The notes beneath the pieces were generated by a model, which was not told the origin of the DNA, searched no databases, and worked only from the letters and a program-made list of their open reading frames with translations. Made by a program: the position numbers and the translations under genes. Source: Rahnella rivi (GTDB taxonomy: Bacteria; Pseudomonadota; Gammaproteobacteria; Enterobacterales; Enterobacteriaceae). Taken from it: a DNA stretch of 64,000 nt. Positions 17,216 to 26,661 of this stretch are shown one piece after another (position 1 is the stretch's first letter; each line of letters begins with the position of its first letter). Where the stretch lies: NCBI RefSeq assembly GCF_019049655.1, contig NZ_JAFMOX010000054.1, forward strand, positions 1 to 64,000, given 5' to 3'.

Positions 17216-18010
17216 TTGCAAAAGCTGAAACTGCATGGCTTCAACAACCTGACCAAAAGCCTGAGTTTTTGTATCTACGATATCTGCTACGCTAAAACCG
17301 CAGACGATCGTGATGGCTACATTGCCTACATTGACAAAGAATATAACGCCAACCGCCTGACGGAAATTCTCACCGAAACCTGCTCGATTATCGGTGCCAA
17401 TATCCTCAACGTCGCGCGACAGGATTACGAACCACAGGGTGCGAGCGTTACGATCTTAGTAAGCGAAGAGCCGATAGATCCGAGCGATGTTGATACCACC
17501 GAACATCCCGGCCCGCTGCCGAATTCCGTGGTCGCGCATCTGGATAAAAGCCACATCTGTGTGCACACCTATCCGGAAAGCCATCCTGAAGGCGGTCTGT
17601 GTACGTTCCGCGCTGATATCGAAGTGTCGACCTGTGGCGTGATTTCACCGCTGAAAGCGCTGAATTATCTGATCCACCAGCTCGAATCTGACATCGTCAC
17701 CATCGATTATCGCGTTCGCGGTTTTACCCGCGACGTGAACGGCGTGAAACATTACATCGACCATTCCATCAACTCGATTCAGAACTTTATGTCGCAGGAT
17801 ATGAAAGCGCTGTACGACATGATGGACGTCAACGTGTATCAGGAAAACATCTTCCATACCAAGATGTTGCTGAAGGAATTCGATCTCAAGCATTATCTGT
17901 TTAATGCCAAACCGGAAGAGCTGAGCGCGCAGGAGCGCAAAGAGATCACCGATTTGTTATACAAAGAGATGCAGGAAATCTATTACGGCCGTAACTTTTC
18001 GCCGGCGTAA
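17216..18010 (+). CDS. speD: S-adenosylmethionine decarboxylase proenzyme
   Basis: SpeD makes the aminopropyl donor for spermidine. The 264-residue protein has E. coli length and self-cleaves before the serine of [10 protein letters not shown] (near residue 112) to create the pyruvoyl cofactor. Other conserved parts are [24 protein letters not shown] and the C-terminal EIYYGRN. It uses a TTG start with an AGGGGGTG ribosome site; E. coli speD also uses a rare start. It is co-transcribed with speE. Confidence 0.95.
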   Translation: MQKLKLHGFNNLTKSLSFCIYDICYAKTADDRDGYIAYIDKEYNANRLTEILTETCSIIGANILNVARQDYEPQGASVTILVSEEPIDPSDVDTTEHPGPLPNSVVAHLDKSHICVHTYPESHPEGGLCTFRADIEVSTCGVISPLKALNYLIHQLESDIVTIDYRVRGFTRDVNGVKHYIDHSINSIQNFMSQDMKALYDMMDVNVYQENIFHTKMLLKEFDLKHYLFNAKPEELSAQERKEITDLLYKEMQEIYYGRNFSPA

Positions 18011-18025
18011 CCGCGCATAAATGAG

Positions 18026-18061
18026 AAAGGCCGGACATCTGCGGATGCCCGGCCTTTTTTA
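18026..18061 (+). terminator. Terminator of the speED operon
   Basis: AAGGCCGG / CCGGCCTT stem with an inner CATC-TGCG-GATG extension is followed by six T residues. Confidence 0.93.
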
Positions 18062-18083
18062 TTTTTACTTAAGCCTGCCGGTT

Positions 18084-18842
18084 TCAGGCCAGCGTCAGGT
18101 GAAACGGCTGATCGCCTAATGACTGGCGGATCTCCGGGGGCAGTCCTTTATCGCTGATGATGTCGGTCATTTCCGCAAGCGGCGTGACGCAAAACAGCGA
18201 GTACGCGCCGTATTTGCTGCTGTCAGCCAGCAAGACCCGCCGCCGCGCATTCGCGGCCAGATCCTGTTTCAGCCCGGCCTTTTCTTCCGTCGGCGTGGTA
18301 ATGCCTTTATCCAGACTCCACGAGTTGCAGCTGATAAACGCAATGTCAGGATAGACACTGCGCAGCAAACGACGGCCATGTTCGCCAACGCAAGACTGAC
18401 TGCTGTCGTCGATCCGCCCGCCAATAATGGTCACTTCTATTTGCTTAAACTCGGATAAAAACAGCGCGATGCGCAGATCGGCGGTGATCACCCTCAGCGG
18501 CAGATGCGTCAGGTTACGCGCCAGTTCGAGCATGGTGGTGCCGGCGTCCAGCACCACGGCGTCACCCGGTTTCACCATCGCGGCGGCCATTTCTGCAATC
18601 GCCTGCTTTTCCTGCAAACTGCGCTGAAGCTTTTCATTGGTGGTCGGCTGGCTGGGGATAAACCGGTTGAGCGTCACCCCGCCATGACTGCGGCTGATCA
18701 CGCCCTGTTCATCGAGTTTTATCAGGTCGCGGCGAATGGTCGCCGGGGAAGCCGCAATGGCGGCGACCAGTTGTTCTACGGTGACCAGATTATGGCTTTT
18801 CAGATAATCCATAATCTGATCGAGGCGGCTTTGTCCGGTCAA
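18084..18842 (-). CDS. DeoR-family transcriptional regulator of the sugar-acid cluster
   Basis: The 252-residue protein has an N-terminal winged helix ([41 protein letters not shown]) typical of DeoR repressors. A sugar-phosphate-isomerase-like sensor domain follows ([30 protein letters not shown]). Such regulators release DNA on binding a phosphorylated pathway intermediate. It is last in the minus-strand unit behind the kinase and dehydrogenase, and palindromic sites in the divergent promoter region are its likely operators. Confidence 0.88.
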   Translation of the reverse strand: MTGQSRLDQIMDYLKSHNLVTVEQLVAAIAASPATIRRDLIKLDEQGVISRSHGGVTLNRFIPSQPTTNEKLQRSLQEKQAIAEMAAAMVKPGDAVVLDAGTTMLELARNLTHLPLRVITADLRIALFLSEFKQIEVTIIGGRIDDSSQSCVGEHGRRLLRSVYPDIAFISCNSWSLDKGITTPTEEKAGLKQDLAANARRRVLLADSSKYGAYSLFCVTPLAEMTDIISDKGLPPEIRQSLGDQPFHLTLA

Positions 18843-18878
18843 CGTGATTCCTTTTTATCCTGCGCCGCTGACGTAGTA

Positions 18879-19859
18879 TTACGCCAGTTGTACGGCCAGC
18901 TGAATAGAGATCGCCATGCTCTCAGACTTGGCTTTTCCTGTCCACGCAATATCAAACGCGGTGCCGTGGTCAGCCGACGTGCGGATGAACGGCAGACCGG
19001 CGGTGATGTTAACGCCGTCATAGAATCCCATCAGTTTCAGCGGAATATGGCCCTGATCGTGATACATCGCCACCACCATATCGTACATCCCTTCGTAGGT
19101 TTGCAGGAACACGGTGTCCGGCGGGCACGGGCCGGTGACGTTAATCCCTTTGGCTTTCATCTTCTCAACCGACGGCCCGACAATCTTAATTTCTTCATCG
19201 CCAAACAGCCCGTTTTCACCGGCATGCGGATTCACCCCGGCCACGGCGATACGCGGATTGTCATATCCGACGCGGCGCAGGAAAGTGTCTGCCATCTGGA
19301 TCACCGTTTCGACCCGCTCGTGACTGAGCGTGTCGAGGAATTTGCGCAGCGCAATGTGTGTGCTGACGTGGATCACCTTGAGTTTATCGGTGTAAAGCAC
19401 CATCGCGTAGTCGCGGCTGTGGGTGAGTTTTGCCAGCAGTTCGGTGTGTCCCGGATAAATATGCCCGGCAGAATGCAGCGCTTCTTTATTCAGCGGCGCG
19501 GTGGCGATGGCGTGAACCTCTCCGGCCATCGCCAGTTCGGTCGCGCGTTTTACGCAGCGATAGGCCAGATCACCCGCCTCTTTCTGCACTTTTCCGGGGA
19601 TAAGCGCTTCAGGATTGGCCAGAGGTTCATCAAGCACGTTGATCACGCCCGGCGCGAAATGCGCCTGTGAGACGTTATCAATAATGCGCAGCTCCGCCGC
19701 TGGCGTGACGCCCAGCGCAAGGATCCGCCGCAGTGTTGCCGCACAGCCGACCACCACCGCCTGGGTGCCGGAAAGCTCACCTTCCGCCAACGCTTTAATG
19801 ATAATTTCGGGGCCGATACCGGCAGGATCACCCATGGTTACTGCGATAATTTTAGTCAC
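18879..19859 (-). CDS. PdxA2-like four-carbon acid-sugar 4-phosphate dehydrogenase
   Basis: The 326-residue protein belongs to the PdxA family (VTMGDPAGIGPEI start, HIYPGHTELLA, STHIALR, VAMYHDQGHIPLK, FIRTSADHGTAFD), with its metal-binding histidines intact. PdxA itself oxidises 4-phosphohydroxythreonine for vitamin B6. Members paired with DUF1537 kinases (PdxA2/DtnX type) instead oxidise and decarboxylate D-threonate or D-erythronate 4-phosphate to dihydroxyacetone phosphate. The start overlaps the kinase stop by 8 bases, so the catabolic role is much more likely. Exact stereospecificity cannot be read from sequence. Confidence 0.85.
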   Translation of the reverse strand: MTKIIAVTMGDPAGIGPEIIIKALAEGELSGTQAVVVGCAATLRRILALGVTPAAELRIIDNVSQAHFAPGVINVLDEPLANPEALIPGKVQKEAGDLAYRCVKRATELAMAGEVHAIATAPLNKEALHSAGHIYPGHTELLAKLTHSRDYAMVLYTDKLKVIHVSTHIALRKFLDTLSHERVETVIQMADTFLRRVGYDNPRIAVAGVNPHAGENGLFGDEEIKIVGPSVEKMKAKGINVTGPCPPDTVFLQTYEGMYDMVVAMYHDQGHIPLKLMGFYDGVNITAGLPFIRTSADHGTAFDIAWTGKAKSESMAISIQLAVQLA

Positions 19860-21198
19860 TCACCTTCTCCTCAATAAAGCGTAAAACGTCAAGTAGCGTG
19901 TTTTCAGTGCCGAATCCGCCCGCTTTGGTCATCACCGGCAGCCGCTGAAACTGGCTTTCGAGCAGATATCCCCAGGGAACGCAGCCTGCAATCTGTCCTT
20001 TAATCTCAAACCCTGTTGCACCGAGCGCGCGGGCGACGGCCAGCGCAATATCCCCGCCGGACAAATACAGCCCGCCCGGCAGTTTTCCCGGTTGTCGTAA
20101 AACCTCATCAGTCAGTTGCCCGAGGAAAGCGGCGATGCGCTCGCCCATCTGCGCACGGCTGATGTGCTGAAGTTTGCAGAATTGCGCAATCTGATGCCGC
20201 TGCGCTGCGCCCTGCGACGTGCGGATCACGCAGTGTTTGCTCTGCCCGAGCGCCCCGCTTATCTGCGCGGCGAGCGTCAGTTGCCGTGCCGGTGAGCCGG
20301 GCGAAAACAGATCCAACACATCGATATCCACCAGCGTCACCGCCCGGTGTTGCCTCAGAAAAGCGATCTGCTGTGCGGCGATGTCACTCATTGAACCGAC
20401 CACCGCCAGCAGCGGCAATTTTTCAAAGGCGGAGCTGAGCGGCGCGTCGCCGCTCCCGCGCTGGCTGGCGTCTGTCAGCGCATGAATAAGCCCCGACGCG
20501 CCGACCATCAGCGGGCGGAACGGCAGGCGTTGCGCGGCCTGCACGATACGCGCCAGATCCTCAGAGGTTTCGCTGTCGGCCACCAGAATGCGTACACCCG
20601 ATGCCACCAGCGCAAAAATCTCTGTCTGCACATCGCCGCCTCTGAGCGCGTCAAGCCCGACATGGTGCACACGCAGCGAGGTTTGTTCCGCCAGCCGTTC
20701 CGCCACGCTGGCAGTATTCAGCGGCGTTTTCGGGTCGGTGGCGAATTCGGTTTCGGTCAGCAGATGGCCGTTGACGTAGCACTGCCCGCCGGTGACCACC
20801 CGCCCGAGTTCAGGCACCGCCGGCGCGACAATCGCCAGCGGGCAATTCAGTGCGATCAGCGCCGCTTCTGTTTCAGCACCAATGTTGCCGCGCAGCGTGG
20901 AATCGATTTTCTTAAACACCTGATACTCACCGGAGAAAGCGGCGGCCCCGGCCCGGAGGGCACGTGTGACTTTGCCTGCCGCTTCTGCCGCACTCAGCGC
21001 CCGGCTGTCGGTGCTGTAAATTACCGCACGCCCTTCGCGGCTGCCCTGCACGCCGCGGTGTTCGTCAAACTGCACGCTGGCCGCCAGCCCCTGCCGGATC
21101 AACGCCACGCCGGTGTCATTCGCGCCGGTAAAGTCATCGGCGATCACCAGAAGTTGTGGCGGCGTCGGCCGGTCTGCGGTTGTTGCTGTTTCAGCCAT
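19852..21198 (-). CDS. Four-carbon acid-sugar kinase (DUF1537; DtnK/OtnK type)
   Basis: The 448-residue protein has the two-domain DUF1537 layout. The N-terminal substrate domain contains LVIADDFTGANDTGVAL and FKKIDSTLRGNIGAE. The C-terminal nucleotide domain contains LLAVVGSMS, GLYLSGGDIALAVARALG, and the CVPWG and TKAGGFG segments. The family phosphorylates D-threonate, L-threonate, D-erythronate or related acids at O4. Overlap with the PdxA2-like gene defines a kinase-dehydrogenase pair yielding dihydroxyacetone phosphate. It is the first gene of the minus-strand unit, transcribed away from the alcohol dehydrogenase. Confidence 0.88.
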   Translation of the reverse strand: MAETATTADRPTPPQLLVIADDFTGANDTGVALIRQGLAASVQFDEHRGVQGSREGRAVIYSTDSRALSAAEAAGKVTRALRAGAAAFSGEYQVFKKIDSTLRGNIGAETEAALIALNCPLAIVAPAVPELGRVVTGGQCYVNGHLLTETEFATDPKTPLNTASVAERLAEQTSLRVHHVGLDALRGGDVQTEIFALVASGVRILVADSETSEDLARIVQAAQRLPFRPLMVGASGLIHALTDASQRGSGDAPLSSAFEKLPLLAVVGSMSDIAAQQIAFLRQHRAVTLVDIDVLDLFSPGSPARQLTLAAQISGALGQSKHCVIRTSQGAAQRHQIAQFCKLQHISRAQMGERIAAFLGQLTDEVLRQPGKLPGGLYLSGGDIALAVARALGATGFEIKGQIAGCVPWGYLLESQFQRLPVMTKAGGFGTENTLLDVLRFIEEKVSD

Positions 21199-21245
21199 CG
21201 TGGCTCCGTGAAGAAGAGGGTCGGATTAATCTTGCTGGTTATGAT

Positions 21246-21269
21246 TATATTCAATCATGATTGATTATA
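21246..21269. promoter_or_regulatory. Palindromic operator candidate in the divergent promoter region
   Basis: A perfect 14-base palindrome TCAATCATGATTGA is flanked by TATAT and TTATA, extending the dyad to 24 bases with one mismatched pair. The half-site ATGATTGA recurs at 21346-21353, nearer the plus-strand gene. Position between two divergent units and linkage to a DeoR gene make this the likely repressor site. Confidence 0.65.
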
Positions 21270-21393
21270 TGTGAGCAACTTCAAATTATTCAACTTCAAT
21301 TTCGCCTATAAATTCTCCTGACGATGTGAGGAGTATCGACCTTTGATGATTGAACTCACTCTTTATTGAAGACTCAGACGGCAGGGATCAGAC

Positions 21394-22530
21394 ATGAATA
21401 TCAACAGTACAGTCATTAGCGGTTATCAGTCATTGCAGGACATCGGCTACCTGCTGGCCGGAAAGCATCAGGTATTACTGGTCAGCGACAAGAACATTAT
21501 TGGCCTGCCGCCGGTGCAATCCCTGATAACCCAGCTGGATAAGGCGGGCTGTCAGGTGAGCGTGATTGATAACGTGCCGCCGGAGCCGAGCCAGCATGAC
21601 GTCTCTGCCATTCTGAATGCGTTAAATCAGCCTTCGGCAGATCTGGTGATTGGCGTGGGCGGCGGCAGCGTGCTGGATGTCGCCAAACTGCTGTCGATGC
21701 TGTGTGCGGGTGATGAAAACGTCACGCTGGAAAGCCTGCTGGCAGGTGAGAAACCGCAGCGTCGCACCACGTCTTTGCTGATCCCGACCACCGCAGGCAC
21801 CGGGTCAGAAGCCACGCCCAATGCGATTCTCGCCATCCCGGAAAAAGAAACCAAAGTCGGCATTATTACGCCAGTGATGCTGCCCGATTACGTGGCGCTG
21901 GTGCCGGAACTGACCACCAGCATGCCCGCACGCATTGCGGCTTCCACCGGAATCGACGCGCTGTGCCACCTGTTCGAATGCTTCACGTCAGTGATCGCCA
22001 ACCCGGTCAGTGACAACTTTGCGCTGGTCGGCATGAAGAAGCTGTTCGCCAACATCGAAACCGCCGTCGCTGAGCCTGGCAATCTGGAAGCGCGGCTGAA
22101 CATGCTGTGGGCGTCTTATTACGGCGGTGCATCCATTGCCCATGCCGGTACGCATCTGGTGCATGCCATGTCCTATCCGCTCGGCGGGAAATATCACATT
22201 CCTCACGGCGTGGCGAATGCCATTCTGCTCGCGCCGTGCATGGCGTTTGTCCGGCCTTCAGCGGTCAGTAAATTCGCCCGGACTTACGACTTAATTCCGG
22301 AGGCTGACCTGACATTAAGTGAAGAAGAAAAATCCTATGCGCTGGTGGAATATTTTGACGCGCTGGTGCATCGCCTGGATTTACCGGTCACATTAAGTCA
22401 GCTGAATATCACACCTGATGACATTCCTTATTTGTCGCAGGGGGCAACAGAGGTACAACGTTTAATTAAAAATGTACCCATGCCGGTAGAGAAAAATCAA
22501 ATAGAAGAAATTTACCGCAGTATCAGGTAA
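21394..22530 (+). CDS. Iron-containing alcohol dehydrogenase family protein
   Basis: The 378-residue protein is a group III (Fe-dependent) NAD(P)-linked dehydrogenase. It has the GGGSVLDVAKLLS dinucleotide motif, TTAGTGSEATPNAI, and the iron-ligand region STGIDALCHLFECF, GASIAHAGTHLVHAMSYPLGG and IPHGVANA. These enzymes commonly reduce aldehydes to alcohols. It is the first gene of the plus-strand unit, followed 43 bases later by the aldolase. Reduction of a four-carbon aldehyde released by the aldolase is the proposed job, which is inference. Confidence 0.88.
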   Translation: MNINSTVISGYQSLQDIGYLLAGKHQVLLVSDKNIIGLPPVQSLITQLDKAGCQVSVIDNVPPEPSQHDVSAILNALNQPSADLVIGVGGGSVLDVAKLLSMLCAGDENVTLESLLAGEKPQRRTTSLLIPTTAGTGSEATPNAILAIPEKETKVGIITPVMLPDYVALVPELTTSMPARIAASTGIDALCHLFECFTSVIANPVSDNFALVGMKKLFANIETAVAEPGNLEARLNMLWASYYGGASIAHAGTHLVHAMSYPLGGKYHIPHGVANAILLAPCMAFVRPSAVSKFARTYDLIPEADLTLSEEEKSYALVEYFDALVHRLDLPVTLSQLNITPDDIPYLSQGATEVQRLIKNVPMPVEKNQIEEIYRSIR

Positions 22531-22573
22531 GCCCTTATTTCGTATCCGATGACAACGACGTGAAGAGAATAAG

Positions 22574-23461
22574 ATGAATAACATTACCGGAGTGTATACC
22601 GCGATTGTGACGCCTTTTTCCGCAGACGGAAAACTCGATAGCGACGCATTGCGCCAGCAGGTAAAACGCCAGAAACAGGCGGGGAATAATATTTTCTGCA
22701 ACGGCACCAACGGCGAATTTTTTATGCTCAGCGGGCAGGAAAAAATTCAGGTGACCGAGGTCTGTCTTGAGGCCGCAGGGAATGACACAGGCGTGATGTC
22801 GCATATCGGCGAGATCTCGACCCGCGACACCATCAGGCTTGGCAAACAGATTGAAAAACTCGGCGTGCGCGCCGTCTCGGTGATTACGCCGTGGTTTGCA
22901 GCGTTGCGCCCGCAGGAACTGATTACGCATTTTCGCGCGGTGGCCGATGCGCTGACCGTACCGGTCTATCTCTACAACATTCCCGCCCGCACCGGAAATA
23001 CCCTGACGCCGGAGGTGGTGCGCGTGCTGGCCGATCATCCCAACATCAAAGGCATTAAGGACAGCGCCGGTTCGTGGGAAAGCCTGCATGGCTTCCATGA
23101 GGTCAGCCGTCAGTTTGCAGATTTCGATGTTCTGACCGGGCCGGATTCGCTGATTTACAAAGGTTTCACCGAAGGCAGCGCCGGGTGTATCTCCGGTATC
23201 GCCAATATTATCCCCGCACAGGTGAATGCCGTTTACCGCCACCTCCGGGAGAATAATGCCGCCGCCGCCGAAGCCGTGCAGGCGGAGATCAATCAGATCC
23301 GAACCGATCTTTACAGCATTGCATTTTCACCGGCTGTGGTTAAAAAAGCCGTGAATCTGCTCGGTTTTAACGTGGGTGAAAGCCGGTATCCGGTCGAATT
23401 CACGCAGGACGATACACAAAAGATCCTGACCGTTATCAAGACCTTTACTTTGCGCGATTAA
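22574..23461 (+). CDS. DapA/NanA-family pyruvate aldolase
   Basis: The 295-residue TIM-barrel protein shows N-terminal GVYTAIVTPF, GTNGEF, YNIPARTG with the catalytic Tyr, and GIKDSAGSW with the Schiff-base Lys. The superfamily includes dihydrodipicolinate synthase, sialic acid lyase and 2-keto-3-deoxy acid aldolases. A housekeeping DapA role is unlikely inside a catabolic cluster beside a sialidase-like protein and a YhcH-type anomerase. Cleavage of a 3-deoxy-2-ulosonic acid to pyruvate plus an aldehyde is the expected reaction. The exact substrate is unknown. Confidence 0.88.
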   Translation: MNNITGVYTAIVTPFSADGKLDSDALRQQVKRQKQAGNNIFCNGTNGEFFMLSGQEKIQVTEVCLEAAGNDTGVMSHIGEISTRDTIRLGKQIEKLGVRAVSVITPWFAALRPQELITHFRAVADALTVPVYLYNIPARTGNTLTPEVVRVLADHPNIKGIKDSAGSWESLHGFHEVSRQFADFDVLTGPDSLIYKGFTEGSAGCISGIANIIPAQVNAVYRHLRENNAAAAEAVQAEINQIRTDLYSIAFSPAVVKKAVNLLGFNVGESRYPVEFTQDDTQKILTVIKTFTLRD

Positions 23462-23543
23462 ACGCGCCTTACCTTCTGAAACCACCGACACCTGCACATG
23501 AAAGTGCGCAGGCAGGGTCCCCTACGCGCTGTGTGAGGAAAAA

Positions 23544-24959
23544 ATGAAAGAATTTAGCTCATCAGATACGTTAATAATTATCAGCATTGTTCTGGTCTAC
23601 ATCCTGTTTACCACCTGGCTGACCTACCGGTTACGCAGTAAAAACAGCGGTGACTTTATGGAAGGCTCGCGTGCGATGCCCGCCTTCATCGTCGGTGTGC
23701 TGCTGATGTCGGAATACATCGGTGCAAAATCCACCATCGGTACCGCTCAGGCGGCGTTCGAAGGCGGTTTTGCCGCCTCATGGTCAATTCTGGGCGCGGC
23801 CATCGGCTTCCCGATCTTCGGCTTACTGCTGGTAAAACGCATTTATAACACCGGGAAAATCACCATTTCCGGGGCGATTGCCGAGAAGTACGGCAACACC
23901 ACCAAGAACATTATTTCGATCATCATGATTTACGCCCTGCTGCTGGTGAACGTCGGTAACTACGTCAGCGGCGCGGCGGCCATTTCCACCGTGCTGAAAG
24001 TCAATCTGCCGGTCGCGGCGTTTATCACCGCCGTCGTCAGCACCTTTTACTTCGCGTTCGGCGGCCTGAAAGGTATGGCGTGGGTCACGATGCTGCACAG
24101 CGCCATCAAGTACATCGGCGTGCTGGTGATTTTAGGCATCGCCCTGCACATGACCGGCGGCGTGATGCCCATGGTAAAAGAGATGCCTGATTTCTACTGG
24201 ACCTGGGACGGCAGCATAGGCGCCAGCACTATCTTCGCGTGGCTGATCGGCACCATCGGTTCTATCTTCTGTACGCAGTTCGTGATCCAGGCAATTTCCT
24301 CCACCAAAAGCGCGGAATCCGCCAAACGCGCCACCTGGGTCGCCTTCTTCTTCTGTGTGCCGATTGCGCTGGCCATTGGCATGATCGGCGTGGCCGCGAA
24401 ATTCCTGCATCCCGATATCGACAGCCTGTACGCCCTGCCGATCTTCATTCAGGACATGAATCCGTGGATCGCCGGTCTGGTGACCACCTCGCTGGTGGCG
24501 TCGATTTTCGTCAGCGTCAGTACCGTTGCGCTGGCGATTGCCTCGCTGATTGTGAAAGATTTCTATGTGCCGTACCGCAACCCGACGCCTGAACGCGAGT
24601 TCAAAATGACCCGCTGGCTGTCGCTGCTGATTGGTTTCCTGCCGCTGATTTTCGTGCTGCTGGTGCCGGAAGTGCTGAAACTGTCGTTCTTCACCCGCGC
24701 CATCCGCCTGTCGATTTCCGTGGTGGCGGTGATGGCGTTCTACCTGCCGTTCTTTAAAAGTGCGCGCGGTGCCAACGCCGGCCTGATCGGTGCCTGCGTG
24801 GTGACTTCCGTCTGGTATCTGCTCGGCGATCCGTTTGGTATCAACAATATGTATATTGCGCTGGTGACACCGGCCATCATTATGGTGATTGACCGACTGA
24901 TCCCCCAGCGTGCAGTAAAGAGTAAAAATGCACACCTTATTCAAAAGTCTGGAGCTTAA
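23544..24959 (+). CDS. Sodium:solute symporter (SSS family)
   Basis: The 471-residue inner-membrane protein has about 13 hydrophobic helices and the SSS layout: N-terminal segment ending SGDFMEGSRAMPAF, GVLLMSEYIGAKSTIG, GKITISGAIAEKYG and AFGGLKGMAWVTMLHS. SSS members import sugars, amino acids, sialic acid and other organic acids with Na+. Position between the aldolase and the sialidase-like gene makes it the uptake system for the cluster's acidic substrate. It has a GAGGA ribosome site, and the stop is two bases from the next start. Confidence 0.88.
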   Translation: MKEFSSSDTLIIISIVLVYILFTTWLTYRLRSKNSGDFMEGSRAMPAFIVGVLLMSEYIGAKSTIGTAQAAFEGGFAASWSILGAAIGFPIFGLLLVKRIYNTGKITISGAIAEKYGNTTKNIISIIMIYALLLVNVGNYVSGAAAISTVLKVNLPVAAFITAVVSTFYFAFGGLKGMAWVTMLHSAIKYIGVLVILGIALHMTGGVMPMVKEMPDFYWTWDGSIGASTIFAWLIGTIGSIFCTQFVIQAISSTKSAESAKRATWVAFFFCVPIALAIGMIGVAAKFLHPDIDSLYALPIFIQDMNPWIAGLVTTSLVASIFVSVSTVALAIASLIVKDFYVPYRNPTPEREFKMTRWLSLLIGFLPLIFVLLVPEVLKLSFFTRAIRLSISVVAVMAFYLPFFKSARGANAGLIGACVVTSVWYLLGDPFGINNMYIALVTPAIIMVIDRLIPQRAVKSKNAHLIQKSGA

Positions 24960-24961
24960 AG

Positions 24962-26140
24962 ATGACCACTGAAACGCTAACCGTCGAACGCAGCGGTAAA
25001 GTGCACACCGCTGAACATGACGCCGCGCGCCGTGACGCCATGCTGCCGTCGGATTGCCCGCAAAATCACGCCGCCAATCTGCTGCCTTTGCCCGACGGCA
25101 GCCTGCTGTGCACCTGGTTTGCCGGAACCCAGGAAGGCATTGCCGATATTTCCATTTACCTGTCGCGGCTGGAAAAAGGCGCGCAGGTCTGGAGCCAGCC
25201 GGTGAAACTTTCAGAAGATGCCAGCCGTTCGGAGCAAAATCCGGTGCTGTTCCTCGACCCGGATAATGTGCTGTGGCTGATGTACACCGCGCAGAAATCC
25301 GGCAATCAGGACACCGCGATTGTGCGTTTTCGCCAGTCTCAGGATCTGGGCAAAAGCTGGGGAGAGATCGGCACACTGCTCGGGGAACCCGGCACCTTTA
25401 TCCGCCAGCCTGTGACTGTGCTGGCCAATGGCGACTGGCTGCTGCCGGTGTTTTACTGCCGCACACAGCCGGGTGAAAAATGGGTCGGCAACAATGACGA
25501 CAGCGCCGTTAAAATTTCCAGCGATAAGGGGAAAACCTGGCGTGACGTGGCGGTACCGGAAAGCACCGGCTGCGTGCACATGAATATCACGCCGCTGCAC
25601 GACGGCAGCCTGCTGGCGTTGTATCGCAGCCGCTGGGCGGATTTCATCTACCAGAGCCGTTCCGTGGATGGCGGTAACAGCTGGACTGCACCGCAGCCGA
25701 CCGCGTTGCCTAACAACAACTCGTCAATTCAGGTGACAACGCTCGCCAACGGGCATCTGGCGCTGGTGTTCAATCATCTGAGTGCCGCCGATGCCAGCGA
25801 ACGCCGGGCCTCGCTGTATGACGAAATCGAAGATGAAGACGACGATGTGCGCGTGGAAGCGACCGCCGAAACCGGCGCACGCACGGCCTTCTGGGGCGCA
25901 CCACGCGCGCCGATGACGCTGGCCATTTCCGAAGACGGTGGCCGTTCATGGCCTTACCTGCGCAATCTGGAAACCGGCGACGGCTACTGCATGACCAACA
26001 ATTCGCAGCAAAAACTCAACCGCGAGTTCTCCTATCCCAGCATCAAACAGGGGCTGAACGGCGAACTGCATATCGCGTTTACCTACTACCGGCAGGCGAT
26101 CAAATACGTCTGCGTCGAAGAGTCCTGGGTAAAAGGCTGA
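24962..26140 (+). CDS. Cytoplasmic sialidase-like (BNR/Asp-box) glycosidase
   Basis: The 392-residue protein has at least four Asp-box motifs (S-x-D-x-G-x-[TS]-W: SQDLGKSW, SSDKGKTW, SVDGGNSW, SEDGGRSW), the mark of six-bladed sialidase-type propellers. No signal peptide is present, so it works inside the cell on a substrate brought in by the adjacent symporter. GH33 sialidases cleave ketosidic bonds of 2-ulosonic acids, consistent with the aldolase downstream in the pathway. Whether it hydrolyses a disaccharide or acts differently is open. Confidence 0.8.
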   Translation: MTTETLTVERSGKVHTAEHDAARRDAMLPSDCPQNHAANLLPLPDGSLLCTWFAGTQEGIADISIYLSRLEKGAQVWSQPVKLSEDASRSEQNPVLFLDPDNVLWLMYTAQKSGNQDTAIVRFRQSQDLGKSWGEIGTLLGEPGTFIRQPVTVLANGDWLLPVFYCRTQPGEKWVGNNDDSAVKISSDKGKTWRDVAVPESTGCVHMNITPLHDGSLLALYRSRWADFIYQSRSVDGGNSWTAPQPTALPNNNSSIQVTTLANGHLALVFNHLSAADASERRASLYDEIEDEDDDVRVEATAETGARTAFWGAPRAPMTLAISEDGGRSWPYLRNLETGDGYCMTNNSQQKLNREFSYPSIKQGLNGELHIAFTYYRQAIKYVCVEESWVKG

Positions 26141-26150
26141 CGCCGGTCCG

Positions 26151-26174
26151 GCCCGCCCTGCGCGGGCTTTTTTA
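26151..26174 (+). terminator. Intra-operon terminator-like hairpin
   Basis: GCCCGC-CCT-GCGCGGGC stem followed by seven T residues lies between the sialidase-like gene and the YhcH-like gene, 14 bases before the next ATG. It may lower expression of the last two genes. Confidence 0.75.
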
Positions 26175-26187
26175 TAAGGAGAAGATC

Positions 26188-26658
26188 ATGATTGCAGGTC
26201 ATTTACGTGCGCTGTCACTGGCAACTTTGCCTGATGTGCTGCTCAGCATTCTTACGCTGCCGGAGTGTTCGCTGGAAGCGCTTTGCGCGCGGGAAGATGG
26301 ACGCTTTCAGCCGGAGGGCGCAACCTGGTTTTGCCATATCGGCAATGCCAACACCTCGCCTGCGGCGGACCGGCATACTGAATTTCATCACGACTGGCTG
26401 GATATTCAGGTGGTGCTGGAGGGCGAAGAGATCATCGGCTTCGATACCCGGAGCGCCATCGGACAGCCCGCCACGGAGCGCAAACCCGACTTGTTTATTC
26501 CCGACAATCCCGCGCTGCACAATGAGATTTTGCTGCGCAGCGGTGACTTTGTGACGTTCGCGCCAGGCGAGCCGCATCGCGCATTGTGTTGCACCACACA
26601 TCCTGCCGTGGTGCGTAAAGCGGTGTTCAAAGTCCCGGCATCAGCGTTAAAGGAGTAA
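26188..26658 (+). CDS. YhcH/YjgK/YiaL-family protein (NanQ-like anomerase)
   Basis: The 156-residue single-domain cupin-like protein (DUF386) shows EFHHDWLDIQVVLEGEEIIGFD, with the family's metal-binding His and Glu, and SGDFVTFAPGEPHRA. E. coli YhcH (NanQ) speeds sialic acid anomer interconversion, and YiaL relatives accompany other sugar-acid pathways. An equivalent mutarotation of the released ulosonic acid before aldol cleavage is the natural role here. ATG 26188 has AAGGAG upstream; the longer frame in this phase starting at 25948 overlaps the sialidase-like gene and is not used. Confidence 0.85.
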   Translation: MIAGHLRALSLATLPDVLLSILTLPECSLEALCAREDGRFQPEGATWFCHIGNANTSPAADRHTEFHHDWLDIQVVLEGEEIIGFDTRSAIGQPATERKPDLFIPDNPALHNEILLRSGDFVTFAPGEPHRALCCTTHPAVVRKAVFKVPASALKE

Positions 26659-26661
26659 GCC

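Noticed and set aside
18504..19670. 388-codon frame antisense to the DeoR and PdxA2-like genes
   Set aside because: It spans two solid genes on the other strand and has no recognisable domain.
18879..19859. Vitamin B6 gene pdxA
   Set aside because: It overlaps a DUF1537 kinase gene and lacks the usual surA/ksgA neighbours, so the PdxA2 catabolic type fits better.
22574..23461. Housekeeping dapA (dihydrodipicolinate synthase)
   Set aside because: Context is a sugar-acid cluster with NanQ-like and sialidase-like genes. A lysine-pathway role is not supported by neighbours.
24132..25376. 414-codon minus-strand frame under the symporter and sialidase-like genes
   Set aside because: Composition is that of a shadow frame (long runs of R, Q, H) and it lacks a ribosome site.
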